NCBI GenBank assembly: GCA_013365325.1
Contig: JABVXV010000227.1
Coordinates: 32,826-96,825, forward strand
Reading direction: 5' to 3'
Length of the DNA stretch: 64,000 nucleotides
From: Dipetalonema caudispina
Lineage: Eukaryota > Nematoda > Chromadorea > Rhabditida > Onchocercidae
Both the position numbers and the translations under genes were made by a program. Positions 13,135 to 26,100 of the stretch are shown piece after piece; position 1 is the first letter of the stretch; each line of letters opens with the position of its first letter. The notes under the pieces are model-generated. The model was given only the letters and a program-made list of their open reading frames with translations, had not been told where the DNA came from and did no database searches.

Positions 13135-14726
13135 GCAAAAAAATCTTTAATATACTTTAGATTTATACTATTTACACAACTTCAACTACTTGATGTTTAT
13201 CAATGATTCTTATCACTTCCTTATCACATCTTTGATAAATCTTAGCACGAAGAATTAAGTGTGGTAAAAGATCTGTGGAAACAGTAATTTAATCATTTCT
13301 ACCATCTATATGAATACTTTTGATATTAAGAAAGAAATATAAAGGTCATCAGAATTGTTTGAACGAAAAGATTTTACTATTGGCGATGTTGGAAACTGAT
13401 AAAGGTCAACTGATAGATATCGCACAATTTGATTGTACAGAATGATTTGACTGATTGTCGATAATGTTTAATATCTCAAGGACAATCCATATCCGTCTTA
13501 TTTTTAATAGTACAAAAAAAAAAAAAAAAAAAAAAAGAAAAAAAGAAAAAAAATGTCATTAATTCTTTTCCATTCATCTTTTTGCATTTCGATAGTTAAA
13601 AATTTGCAGAAATGTAAGACGAAAAAACACAAAAAAATTTGATTACAAATTTCTTTCGCAACAATTTTTTATAAGTTAATAATGAAAAAATTTGAAAATT
13701 TTCAAATGATTTCTCAAATTTCTTAATTAGATTAAATTCTATAATGGCTACTTATTGATGATGAAATGATAAAAGTGCAAATTTGTTTATCAATCTTATA
13801 ACAGAATTAAAATGTATTGTAAATTAATTTTTAGGTAGGTATACATCAAATTTATAGAATATTTTTGTTGAACAGTGTTGTGATTTTTTTTTTTCTTCCC
13901 TTAGCTTACCTTTGCTATATTTGAAATTAATACTTTCATATATTAAATGCTTTATTTAAAATTAATTTCTACCATACAATGATAATAACATCGATAAAAT
14001 CAGAATAATATTTTCATTAAGACAATTGATAGTAGTAACAGTATCGTTTGCGAAATGACCCTAATTTTTTGAAACTAAATTAGTAAAATCTTAACTTATG
14101 CTATAAACTATTTTGCGTAAAATGCTTACTTTCCAATGGATAACGATATTTCTAGAGATCTTTAAAGTCTTTCCGATTAATTAGCTTATCCATGTTACCT
14201 ATAAGCTAACTGAAATTAATTAACTGAATCAATTGTAAGCAACTAAAAGATTTTTCCAAATAAACAATCTTACCTATCCTAAAACCTATAATTTGTTTGC
14301 ATTGAAATTCATGATATTTGCAATCATATTTCCCTCTAATAGAAAAAATAATTTGAGTTCATAATTTTCATTATTTCACAGTTCAGTAAATTCTACAATA
14401 ATATTTATTATTAAATGTTCAGGTCTTATAGTTAGTTAAGCTAATTTAAAATTGACAATATAATTACAAAGTTAGTCGTTGTTCAACATTCTATCTTGAC
14501 AGATCCAATCTTGATAAACAACCTAACTTATAGCCTAATGTATAGACCGTTTTAGGATAACTTGCCTGTTGTTTTCACATATCTATTAGGATTATTAACA
14601 TCTAGTAACAGTCTTTAACCGGAAAAGTAATAGCATTATGAAACATTTGAAAAATGCAAATTTTTACCGAGTTGATCTCGAATCAGAATACTATTTTATT
14701 GATATCTATACGGTTATATTTAAATT

Positions 14727-14748
14727 AGTGACCAGACAACTGGTCACT
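14727..14748. repeat. Perfect 9-bp inverted repeat with 4-nt loop
   Basis: agtgaccag and ctggtcact are exact reverse complements separated by acaa. It stands alone between genes, with no U-run after it. Confidence 0.8.
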
Positions 14749-15132
14749 GCTTCAAAGTACTAAATTTCAATGTTAATCTGTTACCTTCCATTCTCTAGTA
14801 ACTAATTTATCCGGTTGCCATAGTCACTATCATTATTATTTCCGGTAAATCAGATTCTATTGAGATGTTACTGCTATAGATGGAACTACGCTGTTGCGGA
14901 TAATATAAGATGTCGTATGCCAAGAGAAAAATAAATAGCATATTTGATGATAGTAGCTATTAACCTTTGACCTGATACATACAGACACATACATACACAT
15001 ATGTTTAGCATTATTATTTATGTATGCGTATCATATTATTCATTTTTCATCAATGTGTTTGATCAGTTATTTTTTCCCTCTTCTGTTTGTATATTTTTAA
15101 TCTAAAATCGATGATTTGCCAATTTTATCAAA

Positions 15133-15138
15133 TTTATT
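15133..15138 (-). promoter_or_regulatory. Polyadenylation signal AATAAA for the REEP gene
   Basis: TTTATT on the plus strand, about 97 nt past the stop of the minus-strand gene ending at 15235. Confidence 0.45.
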
Positions 15139-15234
15139 TCCTAATTTTATTAAAATTTAAGCAATATACAACAATTAGTTTGGCATTGATCAAATCATAT
15201 CTTCTTTTTTTTTCTCTCCCCCCCCCCCCACAAT

Positions 15235-16493
15235 TTATCCTTTAATTTTATTATGCCTATTATATTCATTTAAATTATGGAATAATTGATGATTATTTTT
15301 TAATTCATAAAATTGCTTCCTCTCATAATCATTAATGAAATTATCAATTGCTGAAATTGTTGGATTGACAATTTTGTAGAATAACATTTGTGTACCATTA
15401 TTATTGGGAATATAAAGATAAAGTAAGAATGCTGCCTGAAATGATGAAATATAAATATATTATGATAGCAATTAATGAATAAAATTTGACGAAGAAATTT
15501 GTAAAATTTTTTTTATTGCATATATTGGAACTATCCTTACTACTATCCGTAATTTTTATTCATTTTATAAAATTATATCTACGCAATATTTTTCGTTATA
15601 TTTTTTGAATATAAAAATAAATAGATGAATAATTTGAATAAAAATTTAAATCTTTTTTTTTTTGAATAATTTGAACAAAAATTTAAATCTTTTTTTTTTT
15701 TGAATAATTTGAACAAAAATTTAAATCTTTCTTTATCCAAATAATTTTCACCTTAAATAACCAATATGTTGGAAGAGAATTTGTAATTATCGATGCCATA
15801 GAATCAGCTATAGAAAATGTTGCAAAAACTGTCCAATACATTAACCATTGTGTATCATCTTCTTTATTTGGTGTTCGAATTGCCTAAATTTGAATTTTTT
15901 TTCTTAATTTTTAATTTTCTACTTTTTCCTTTTTTTTTTTTTTAATTTTAGACAATATATAAAAACTTCTTGAGTTAATTAAAACAATTCATTTTTTTTT
16001 TCTTGAAATTTAAATTTTAAAAAATTTACTTTAACAGATGCATAAGCAGGATAAGCAAATCCAAAGATGTTACAAATTAATTCAGCAAAACATCCAAGTA
16101 ATAGGTAAAAAATCAATAGAATTAAAATTACATATACCAACTAAAAAAAGAAATTTACATAGTAAAAGTATGCATTTATCAATCTTAATGAATTGTAAAT
16201 AAAATATTCAATAAATAATTTTGAAATACTTTTAAATATACTTTATAAGTAGTATAAAAAAAAATTAGCACAAAAGGTTAAATGTCAAAAACAATAATCA
16301 CCTGTTCTTGATTGATTTTTAATTCGATTGGTGAAAGTAAATTATTCAAATTTCCATAACGTTTATTGTATAGGAATGTAAATAATTGTGGTTTATGTGT
16401 TACACCATGAAAGATACGTTCTGATCCACTTAAATCTCTCTCTTCCAAACTTACATTTGATAATGTTCTATTAGCTTCAATAACAGTTGCCAT
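15235..16493 (-). CDS. yop-1: REEP5/6 (Yop1/DP1/TB2) family ER membrane-shaping protein
   Basis: Four exons, 16302-16493, 16030-16140, 15752-15883 and 15235-15435, all join in phase 0 and give 211 aa, close to the size of animal REEP5/6. Exon 2 carries a hydrophobic hairpin followed by CNIFGFAYPAYASVK. Exon 3 begins AIRTPNKEDDTQWLMYWTVF, the most conserved signature of the family, and continues with the second hydrophobic hairpin. Exon 4 contains FYKIVNP. These proteins insert as wedges into the ER membrane, bend tubules and bind reticulons or atlastin. The 64-residue N-terminal part is hydrophilic and diverged. Acceptors are clear (TTTTTTTAG, AAATTTAG, ATTTCAG). The symbol is that of the C. 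elegans REEP5 homologue; orthology to this member and not another REEP5/6 copy is inferred. Confidence 0.93.
15627..15728. repeat. Three direct copies of a ~38-bp intronic block
   Basis: Inside the intron between REEP exons 3 and 4, the block gaataatttgaacaaaaatt plus a poly-T tail occurs three times, near 15627, 15664 and 15702. The first copy differs by one base. Confidence 0.85.
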
Positions 16494-18846
16494 CTTTAAT
16501 CAGAAATTTTATTGATTATTTCACTTATCGATTATTTCACTTTTATCTCATTATAGTGACTTTTGCATATTTGTTAAGCAAACATAAAGAAAGCACAATA
16601 ATTTACAATTCATAATATTAATTTAAATCTGTTTTGTGTAATTATTATCAAAAATTTAGGAATTTTTAGGTAAATTTGTTTCGCATTAATTACAATAGAT
16701 AATCAATGAAACCTGGTTGATTCTCGTAAATCAGTAGTCGTTGTTTTAATTAATCAATGCAAGCAACTTATTAGTAATAGATCAGATGAAATAGAAAAAG
16801 AACACATTTATAATAAAACGTAAGCTTATATACTATATTTTTTTTTTTATGGTGCCGATAAATTTGCATAAAAATTTAAATTAAAATGATTGTAATCTTA
16901 TAGTTAGCTACCAATAAAATGGTCTTTTTTTTGGTAATGGCAAGCAATAAACTCTCAAATTCATGCTTCATTTTTAAATATTATCAGGAGTATTAAATCT
17001 ATTTTATAATTATTGTTATCATTTTCATTGCTTTTACTATTATTAATATTAACATTATTGCTAATCCATACTATTGTTTTATCACCGTTTATTGTCATAA
17101 ACAAATTATAAACATTTGAAATCACTATCAATCTGCTAAATTGCACAAATTGATAATATTATGATGTTTACATAATCATAGTACCATATTATGTCAAATG
17201 ATTATTAGCTACGGTTTCATTTTTCTAATAGTGATTTTTCCTGTACTAATTGTTTTAATTTGAATGAAAAAAAAAAAAAAGGAAAAAAAAAAAGCTCCTT
17301 GATACCTTAATTGGTAATATCAACCTATATATATATATGTATATATATCAACCGTATATCAACCTATCTACACAATATACTTCAATAAAATGTAAGATTT
17401 ACACTTCCAGTCATCTTCATAAAATGATATTGATCGTGGTAAAATGTTATTATCTTGATAATAACATTTTACCGTTTTTTAAAAAATTACTTGACCTAAA
17501 TATATGTAAATTAATGAGAAGCAGATAAACAAAAATGTTAAAATACAAATGAATCTAACACACACATACAACATAATACGGTATAATTTTACAAAACAGT
17601 AAAATGAACATGAAAAAAAACAAAACAAAACAAGAGAGACAAAAGTAATCTGTAGAAAATTTCACTTTTTCAAAAGATGACTGAAATGTTGGCAATGTCG
17701 ATAATGTATAAAACTAAATATGAGAATAAGAAAATCATTCTTGACTTCAAATTTTTCGAATGAAGTATAAAAAAGGAAGAATTTCGATACTATAAAACAA
17801 AAAGAAAGCAGTTGAAACCGTGCTGTCTGCTCCTGAACAGGTAATTAAACATGAATTCTTGAAAAGTTATCATGTATAACCGACTTTTGTAGACAGTGTC
17901 AGCGTAGCAGTCCAAATAGCGTTATTAGATGGCAGTTAATTTATCAAATATATAAACATCACACATTTTGAAATAGTGAATACAAATGACAGAGATGAAG
18001 AAAAGAAAATGAAAAAAAAAAGAAAAAACACAGCCCAGGACAGATTAGTCCAGAATCGGTAATATCGAACAGCCACTCATCAAGTTCTCACTATTTTGTT
18101 CAATATGGCCTAATTGTTAAAGTAGACGGTTCAGCTGACCGACAAAAACCTCCTACTTCGCTTTTTGATGTTAGTGAATGTACGCAGCTATCCATAAATG
18201 GAGAAACATGAAAAGTAAGTGAAAGTTCCCTTATCGTGAGAACAGTAAATTACTATAATTTTGAGATTGCAGCTAGTGAAGGAAAAAAATCAAAGTTACG
18301 TGAAGATGCCTTAATGCTACAAATATAATATGTATTTGAAGATTTCGTGACCTATATGAATGAAGAATGCTTTGGCTTCACCATATATGTAGTCCTAACA
18401 GAACATGATTTTGCAAGATTTTTTATTAAAAATTGAGAAATATCTCATAATTGTATGGAAAGTACGAAGCGTTTGATAATTTCTAATAACTGATGAGCTG
18501 TTTTGCTTCAGTATGTTAGTTTCATCTTATTCCTATCTCTATTATCACTAAAAATTTCCAACATTTTAAATGCTTTAGATAAAAACATATGCATTAATAT
18601 AAAGCTGCAACACTGAGATGACATAATTCCTGAATTAAAAACCGTGGAAAGCAACAAAAATGTCGAGGGCAAAGTGATTCAATTAGTCCTAACTATCCTT
18701 TGTGAAAGCTGAAAATCGCTATACGTGCAAGAAATTGCTGAGGCCACGGCTCAAACAAACGATATCATGAATGATAAATCAAATTCGCTTGTGACAAAAC
18801 CAAAAATATACTATACATCACTATCAGTGGTTCTGCCACAGAATTA
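16494..18846. other. Intergenic, no confident gene
   Basis: 16494-17630 is ordinary A+T-rich DNA with one strong hairpin (17438-17473). 17630-18846 is less repetitive and may include the 3' UTR of the FLYWCH-like gene. TTTATT at 18422-18427 would be an AATAAA for it. Several broken plus-strand frames exist there, but none gives a recognisable protein. Confidence 0.5.
17438..17473. repeat. Perfect 17-bp inverted repeat (2-nt loop)
   Basis: ggtaaaatgttattatc is followed by tt and then its exact reverse complement. A perfect 17-bp stem is unlikely by chance even in A+T-rich DNA. It could be a small inverted-repeat element or cruciform-prone site. The arms are short for a typical microRNA precursor. 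Confidence 0.85.
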
Positions 18847-20750
18847 TCACCTCAATAATGGCCTTCTAGGTAATTCTGCAACACGAAACTGTGCCTCTTC
18901 AATAACTGTTAACAAATTTTCCCCATCAAGTTCATCGAGAAGAAGCAAAACAGCTGATAAAATTCGTTCCATTCGTTTTTTCTGGAAAACTAGACTTTGT
19001 TGTCGTTCGAAATAACATAAAATGAGAAAAAAAGTTCACAGAAATCATTCCAGTATTACGAAAAGCTTTGGATTTACTGAACAATTGCAAATCATTACCT
19101 TATCTTCCGGTATTTGTCTCTGAGGCTCAACAAATACAGCGCCAGTTGATTCATCATCAAATTCTGCCAATTCATCACCATCTACCATCGGTGAAAGTTG
19201 AGGTGGTTCTAACGGTTCTGCCTGGATGTAAAGCCATAAATGACCTTATAAATTAAGAATCGCCGCTGTACTGATTCCACAATTTAAACAAGATTTAACA
19301 TAAAATTCACAAGGTTGAGATAAAATACATAAAGTAAATTGTATAAATCTCTAACGATATGACACTTATAAGGTGGAAAATCGAAATAAAGGGAAATAAA
19401 CAAGAAAGTAACTGCAAAAAAAAATTTTTTTTTAAGGATTACCTGCTTTAAGAGCAACTGTCTGTTCCTCAACACTTGGCGGACTTGCTCGTTCTCTTCC
19501 CTTTCGTATGCACGACTTTCGCGTTGACTGGTTATTGAAGCGATTTCTTCATATGGTACTGGTTCACAATCAGCGTGATGTTCCGGCGGTTTATCTCCAA
19601 TTATTTCACCATCGTAAACTATTATAGATGCCTGAGCTCCAGGTCCACTTCTCCGTTTTGCCCGCAGACATCTATTGCATCGATAATACTCTTTGCGTCC
19701 ATCCACGGAACTTTTCATATACGCATACTGCCGGATTTCTTTTGTTTTATCATCCATCACTGTCAGCAAAGAAGCATTGTAACGACTCGATAGGGCACGC
19801 TGCATTATCGTGAAACCTTTCAACACGCCCATTTTCCTCCTTAATAAGACCGTTCCTATCAAGTAAATAAAAAAAAACTGCAAGCTTAGACTAATTTAAT
19901 ACACTTTTGTGTGCAAATATGAAAACTTTGTTAAAAAAAGCTTACTTCCTTTCCTGTTCGTCATTTGATTCCGCATTTCTATTCTGCAAACAGAAGCACA
20001 AATAAAAATTTGAGAATTAGGAAGTATTTCGTTAAAAAAGAAAGATTTACATAAATTATAGAATGAAATGAAGCGAGGGATTCAAAACATGATAAGCAGA
20101 ATAAAGTTTATCAGAGAGAAAAAAGAGAAAGCAAAAATTATACTACTGAAAGTGATGAAATACAAAAAACTTACAATATGTCTTAGACGTCGCGACAGCG
20201 TGGGAGCCGAAATTTCAAGTCCTAATTGGTCTTTTACAAGGCGACATACTTCATTTAGAGATTTAATTTCACCATTTAGATATTTCAATAATAAACCATC
20301 ATATATAAGTCTGCAACAGTATTAAAAGCCTGAAGTCAGATTATTTTGAAGAAGCGATTCTTACTTATACAGTGAAATAATCTATTGAATTACTTTTGTT
20401 CCTGCGATCCAAAAACGATCCCATGTCCATCCTCCAGGAATGATTCCGAATAATTATTTCGTGGATTACTGAAAATATCATGCTTTCACAACGTATCACA
20501 TTTATTACTTAACGTCGAACGCCAACCATTTGTACTTTGACAGAAATGAAGTTATTTCGAAGCAAAAAAAAAGAAAATACTTAAATGGCACTGGTAGAAA
20601 GAGCAGAAATCGCTGGCATTGAAGATAGAAATAATACAATGGAATATTGTGTAGAAAAGAAGTAACTTACATATGTTCTTCATCATCTACGTTCACCTCG
20701 GAAGTAACCGACTCTTCATCGTCTTTTTTTATCCTTTCAGTATTGATCAT
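18847..20750 (-). CDS. FLYWCH-like zinc-finger protein, nematode type
   Basis: Seven exons, 20671-20750, 20394-20468, 20175-20310, 19946-19983, 19443-19839, 19099-19221 and 18847-18981, keep phase throughout and give about 327 aa. The N-terminus is acidic (DDEE, DDEEH). A helical, HTH-like segment ends with SAPTLSRRLRHI near residue 95. The fifth exon holds the core: a basic YYRCNRC (C164, C167) and then a conserved-looking region ending PPEHHADCEPVPYEEI (H197/H198, C201). This spacing and the preceding short aromatic strand resemble FLYWCH fingers and Mutator-type DNA-binding domains. A charged, probably coiled segment and a Leu-rich C-terminal helix follow. The role is inferred to be nuclear DNA binding. 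The least certain boundary is the start of exon 5: the better-looking acceptor at 19856 breaks the frame, while 19839 (TTATTAAG) keeps it. An SL-type acceptor TTCCAG lies just before the start codon. Confidence 0.65.
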
Positions 20751-20923
20751 ATTTGCTTATTTGTCTGGAATTTACATACAATTCGATACAGTTTTAAGAG
20801 AATATAAAAGAGAAACCAAATAACGACGAAAGATGACCAATTTGTTAAATTAATTTCAAAATAAATGGAGCTACAATTATTGCTAACAAACATATAAGAA
20901 TTTTATGCATCCATTGAAAGATA

Positions 20924-20955
<32 letters not shown>

Positions 20956-23110
20956 GAAAGACCAGAAAAGCAAAATAACAACTGATGAGTGAAAAAATGA
21001 CAAATTAACATATTATGTACATCCTAATTAGTAACATATTCCAGGTAAAGAATTATGAAAAAATCAATTATTTAAAAGTTGCCGGAATCCGGAATTCAAA
21101 AAATAACGGAAAACCGTCTCTTATGACCCAGCTATCCAACATATTACACAAGTACAGTATACGGAAGAGTATTGTAAGATGCAGAATGCTTAATGCAGCT
21201 ATAAATTGTTTATATTTTATTTCTGATCATTTATTATCAATAATAATTCTTTCTATTGTATCCCTCTCTCTCTCTCTAAGAGATATTATTGAGACAATCT
21301 AAACTTTCCTTCACGATATGTTATAATTTCAAGAGTTATTAGATTTGATACGCTAATTTGTTGTTAAATTGGTACTCGAAGGTTCGTTAGTTCCTTTATT
21401 ACTTTAAAACAAAATTGAATAATTTAATTCCTTTAATCTCAAGCTTTAATGATTAAAAATAAACAAATTAATAGAGGAAAAATTACGAAAAAGGTATTGT
21501 TTATAAATGCATAAAAATATGATATTTAATTAATTACGCTTACAACAAAAATATCAATAAGAAAGATAAAAGATTAAAATAAAACTATTCCAACATTATT
21601 CCTAATTTTTCAACAAAATACTACTTTTTATTCCTTGAAATTTGCTAAAAGAAATTAGCTAAAAGTAATTGCAAAAGATTGCAATTATTTGTAGGTATTC
21701 AATTATAGATGATGAAAAGGTAACATTCCATTGGAATGTTTAAAAAAATCTTCAACAATTTAATATGACGTCAAATTTTTTTTTTGTTTAATAATGATAA
21801 TAATTACATCGATACATGAATTGATGGAAGAGATGAGAATAAAGAAAAAAAAAGTTCTGTTTTTTTTTTTTGTTTATAAAAAATTTTTCATTTTTTTTTT
21901 TTTTTTTTTTTTTAGCAATCTCACCGATCATTGTTATGTTGAAAAAATTGAAAAGGTCTGATAAGTTCAATGGTTTGACAATTTAAACGATCATTTAATT
22001 ACAGTTTGTCGAAAAAAAAAAATTAAAAGATAGTCAAAACCTGCTTTTAACATTGATTCTTTTGCAAAATGACTGATTATTTTGCATGTTTTAAATGGTT
22101 TACCCATTTAACTGACTTATTTTCTTTGCATGTTGTTAATATTTTTTTACCTATCATATGGTCTTTTTTCTCTCTCTCTCTCTTTTTTTTTTACCCCCTT
22201 CTCATCTTATTTCTAATATTATTAGAATTTAATAATTATAATATGATTAATTAGATTACAAAAATTTTCTTTTATAGTTCAAGCATAACTTAATATTAGA
22301 TAGTTATAATTTCAAGAGCAAATTTTTAATAAGAATTAGATAAAATTTGAGAAGAATTAAGTTAAATTAATGATGAATTAAATGGAAACATAGAAAAGTA
22401 AGTGATGTCTAACAATCTAATTCATAACTTGCAGTTTATCAAAGAAATAAAAAAAAAAAAAAAAAAAGGAAGTGATAAGCAATTTTTGAACTGATAACAA
22501 TGAAGCTTTCCTAGTTGCAAAGTAAATAAGATGATAATGAAAAGGTGTATTTTTCATTTAAAGTGATATTTGATTAATTTTACAGCACATTTTATCCATA
22601 TTACCCATTTCTGTATAATAACATCAATTATTCGCAATATTTATAAGATTTTGATTAGTTAGCTTTAATTTCAATCAGATTAGCTTCATTATTGATGATT
22701 GTATTGATTGAATTGATTGAGTCATTATTGTGGTTTAAAATGCAAGCATTATCAGTATTAACCAATCAGTTCACGTTGTATTTGTTAACAATGAATCAAT
22801 TGTACGTCATATATGACGTACGCATGATATCAACGCATAATATCGTATGCTATTCAATTGAATAACTCATTAATTGTTTCAAAGTTTGTTGTCATTTACA
22901 AATTGATGTATTAGTTTTAATTTTTATAATTCAATTGAAAGTATTCTTGTGATTTGGTTAAAGATTTTGGAAGATATGTTTAATCTTCTTTCAATGTTTT
23001 GATATAATCGAATCAATTTCAAATCCTATATCACAACATATGATATCTGAATATTTAAATTTTGCAATAACGAATCTTTCAGTATTGAATTACTAATGCT
23101 TTGTTTTAGA
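20751..23110. other. Divergent intergenic region
   Basis: It separates the minus-strand FLYWCH-like gene from the plus-strand transporter and so holds both promoters. I see homopolymers, a CT tract near 22170 and one perfect 20-bp palindrome (22802-22821), but no coding exon. Confidence 0.6.
22802..22821. promoter_or_regulatory. Perfect 20-bp palindrome with two TGACGTA half-sites
   Basis: gtacgtcatatatgacgtac equals its own reverse complement and contains TACGTCA and TGACGTA, the core of CREB/ATF-type bZIP sites, back to back. It lies 290 bp before the transporter start codon. That it is a regulatory site is inferred. Confidence 0.4.
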
Positions 23111-26100
23111 ATGCCAAGATCACTGATTGATAATGAAGCAAACTTATCGGGTGGAATCGATCGTTTTATCGTCTTCAATCGTTACACAATATTTTTATGC
23201 CTAACCTATGAACTTGTTATAGTATCACAGGTTGGCAATGTTATTTATATGATATTTGCTGGTTAGTCCCTTCACTTATCATTTCTATAAGTTTAAAAAA
23301 AAAAAAAAAAAAGATACATTAAATTACTAAAAAGTTTAAAAGAAATGATGCATTAAATTATTAACGAAAAGTTCTCTTAAAACTATTAAAAATGAGAAAG
23401 TTCAATGGATTTTATTTGAATAATTACAATACTTTCGTTCATTTCTTTCTTTTCAATTTTCTTCTTTTTATTCTGAAATATCAAATTTATAAGCAATTGT
23501 AAACTTGAAAAGAAAAAACTTAAAGTAATCAAATAAAATTGAAAACGAAGAAAAAGAAGAAATTAATTGAAAGTAGAGTAGATTTTTGTTCAAATGATTT
23601 AATCTAAATTCTTTTTTTTTTTCAATTTTTCAACTAAGTATAAATTTTGTATTTCAAAAAAAAAAAGGAGAAAATTGAAAATAGAAGAAAAGACGAAAGT
23701 ATTGTAGATATCATCATGCGGAAATGTTGGATAGAATGTAATAAAATACATTTCAAATGAAGAAGATTCGAAATGTAAAATTTAAATTTTAAACAGTACT
23801 TATATATTGTAGCAGCGTCACCTGATATTATTGGATGTGGTACGACAATTTTTAATGAAAGTATGGGACAACATGAAGCATGCGAACAGTATGAAATTAT
23901 AACAAAATTTGAAAATCATTCTTGCAAACCAATTCTCAAATATCAATTTCGATCTGTTGGTGTTGAAGTATGTATTTTAATTCAATTACTTGAAAGTTTC
24001 ATTTAAAATTCGACGAATTGTACGCATTTAAAGATGTTTTTTCCCTTCATAAAAGCAAACAATAACAATAAAAATTTGATTTAAAATTCTTTCATTTCAA
24101 CAATAAAATATAGTAATTTTATAAAGAATTTGAACATTTGTTTAAAATTTCATGAAAAATCTCAAATTTTGAAATAATTCTTAAGAATTTACATATTATT
24201 TATTTGAATAGTTCAGAAAAATAAATGTTCGCATTTCTTTTTCATTCTTTACAGTGGGGTTATTTCTGCAGTGAAACAGTAAAAGTGAAAAATTTGGTAT
24301 CATTTCAAATGTTTGGTACGATACTTGGCGGTATTCTCTTTGGGCAATTTTCCGATTTGTTTGGACGTCGAAAGGTATGCAAAATTTTGATTAATAATTT
24401 GTAGAAAAGTAACGATCGATTCGTTAATTAAAAAAAGTAAATGGAATGAACTAATCACAGAAGTGTTAAATTTTAGCTTAAAGTATAAAATAAAAAACAA
24501 TAAAAATTCTAAAATTTTGGCTTAAGATAAGAATTGGATTACATCAATAACATATGTTAATTGTAATATTAACATTTTGCTTCCTTCATTTCACTCTTCT
24601 TCTCTCAATTTTCATCATTTTTCTTTCAACAACTTTTTCACTGTCAAAAAAATTTGATACTAATTTGCTAAAGCTTAGAAATGAAGAAAAAAAAAACCTT
24701 TAAAATATAATTATATTACAGTTATTTTGTAAAATACAAAAATTAAGCCAGTTTGTTAAATTGTCCAAATTTATCAATTTATTTAACGACTTATTCATTT
24801 ATTTATTTAAATTTTCAATAATTTTTCAACAATTTCAAATGCTTTTTCAGACATTGATCATATGCATAGCAATGACAGCTTTATCCGGTATACTGTCATC
24901 ATTTGCCACCAATCTTATCATCTTTGCAATTAGTCGTACTTTTGTCGGTTTCTTTGTTGGCGGCAATTCAATGTTATTTTTAATATCTTTTTAAAAATTT
25001 CAAATTATTTAAAGAGTATAATTTATTGAATTATTCAAAATCGAATCTTCAAGCTGACAATTTTGATTTTACAAATGCATTTACGAGAAAATATAAGATA
25101 ATTGTTAAAACTGTTGTAAGATTTAAACAAATTCGGAATTCGGATTAGCAAAATAATCATTTATGTTTATTACTTAATAACTTGGGAATTGATTTGATAA
25201 GTGATAAATATGTAATGAATAACATGTAATAAAGGATTTAGATAAATTAGGATATTAATTCAGTGGTGCAAGTAATCAATTAATCTCAGAAAATACCAAA
25301 TTAAACGTCAGATAACATATCAAAATTAGGATTATAATAATGATAATTAAAAATTTCTCAATTAAATATAATTCGAATGATATGTAACGTCGTTTGCAGA
25401 GTAATGTACGTGTACGTGATCGAGAATATTCCAACAAATGCTCGAATTAAAGTGAACACGTTTGTCACTTGGTCACCAAATTTTTTATTACTTTCTTTGG
25501 TAGCTTATTTTACGGGTTCTTGGGATCGACTTGCTATAGCAATCAATTTATTAGCTACACCATCACTTTTTTGCTTTATGTAAGTTTAATTTTTCTTTTC
25601 AATCTGAAATTTACTAAATTTTATTTTTTTTTTTTATTTCTTGAGAAATAAATTTCTTTTAATTTAAAAATTTTAATTTTTGTCAAAATTTTTTTTTTCA
25701 ATTTTTGAAAATAGTAAAAGTTAAATTTTTCAATTTTTTTTTTTTTTTTGAATTTTTTAAATGAGAAAAAATTTCATTTTAGTTTCTTATATGAAAGTCC
25801 ACGTTGGTTAATGCAAAAAGGTCGATTAAATGAAGCACAACAAATAATAATTGCAATGAATACTTGGGGACAAAGTGCTGAGAAAAAGCAATATCGTCAT
25901 GAGGATGAAATGATGAATGTACTTGGAAATGATCATACTACGGTAACTAATAATGGAAATTTTAATTTAACATTTTAAATTATTACAATTAATTTTATCC
26001 CTTTTTATTTCTCGTAACGATTAAAAATAAAAAAGTTTTTTTTTCGTTCTTTTTTCAATAGCGTATAATAAATTTAACATTTTTAATTTGATAGTTGAAA

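Larger units (their letters stand above)
13109..15132. other. Intergenic, no gene seen
   Basis: A+T-rich DNA without an exon chain on either strand. It contains one perfect short hairpin (14727-14748). Confidence 0.6.

Noticed and set aside
17990..18720. Broken plus-strand frames suggesting a decayed transposon gene
   Set aside because: Stops are frequent and no motif is recognisable, so it is kept only as non-coding DNA of higher complexity.
18725..19015. Plus-strand open frame of about 96 residues
   Set aside because: It is largely antisense to the last exon of the FLYWCH-like gene, whose phase continuity and composition are more convincing.
20068..20325. Plus-strand open frame of about 85 residues
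   Set aside because: Antisense to the exon at 20175-20310 of the FLYWCH-like gene.
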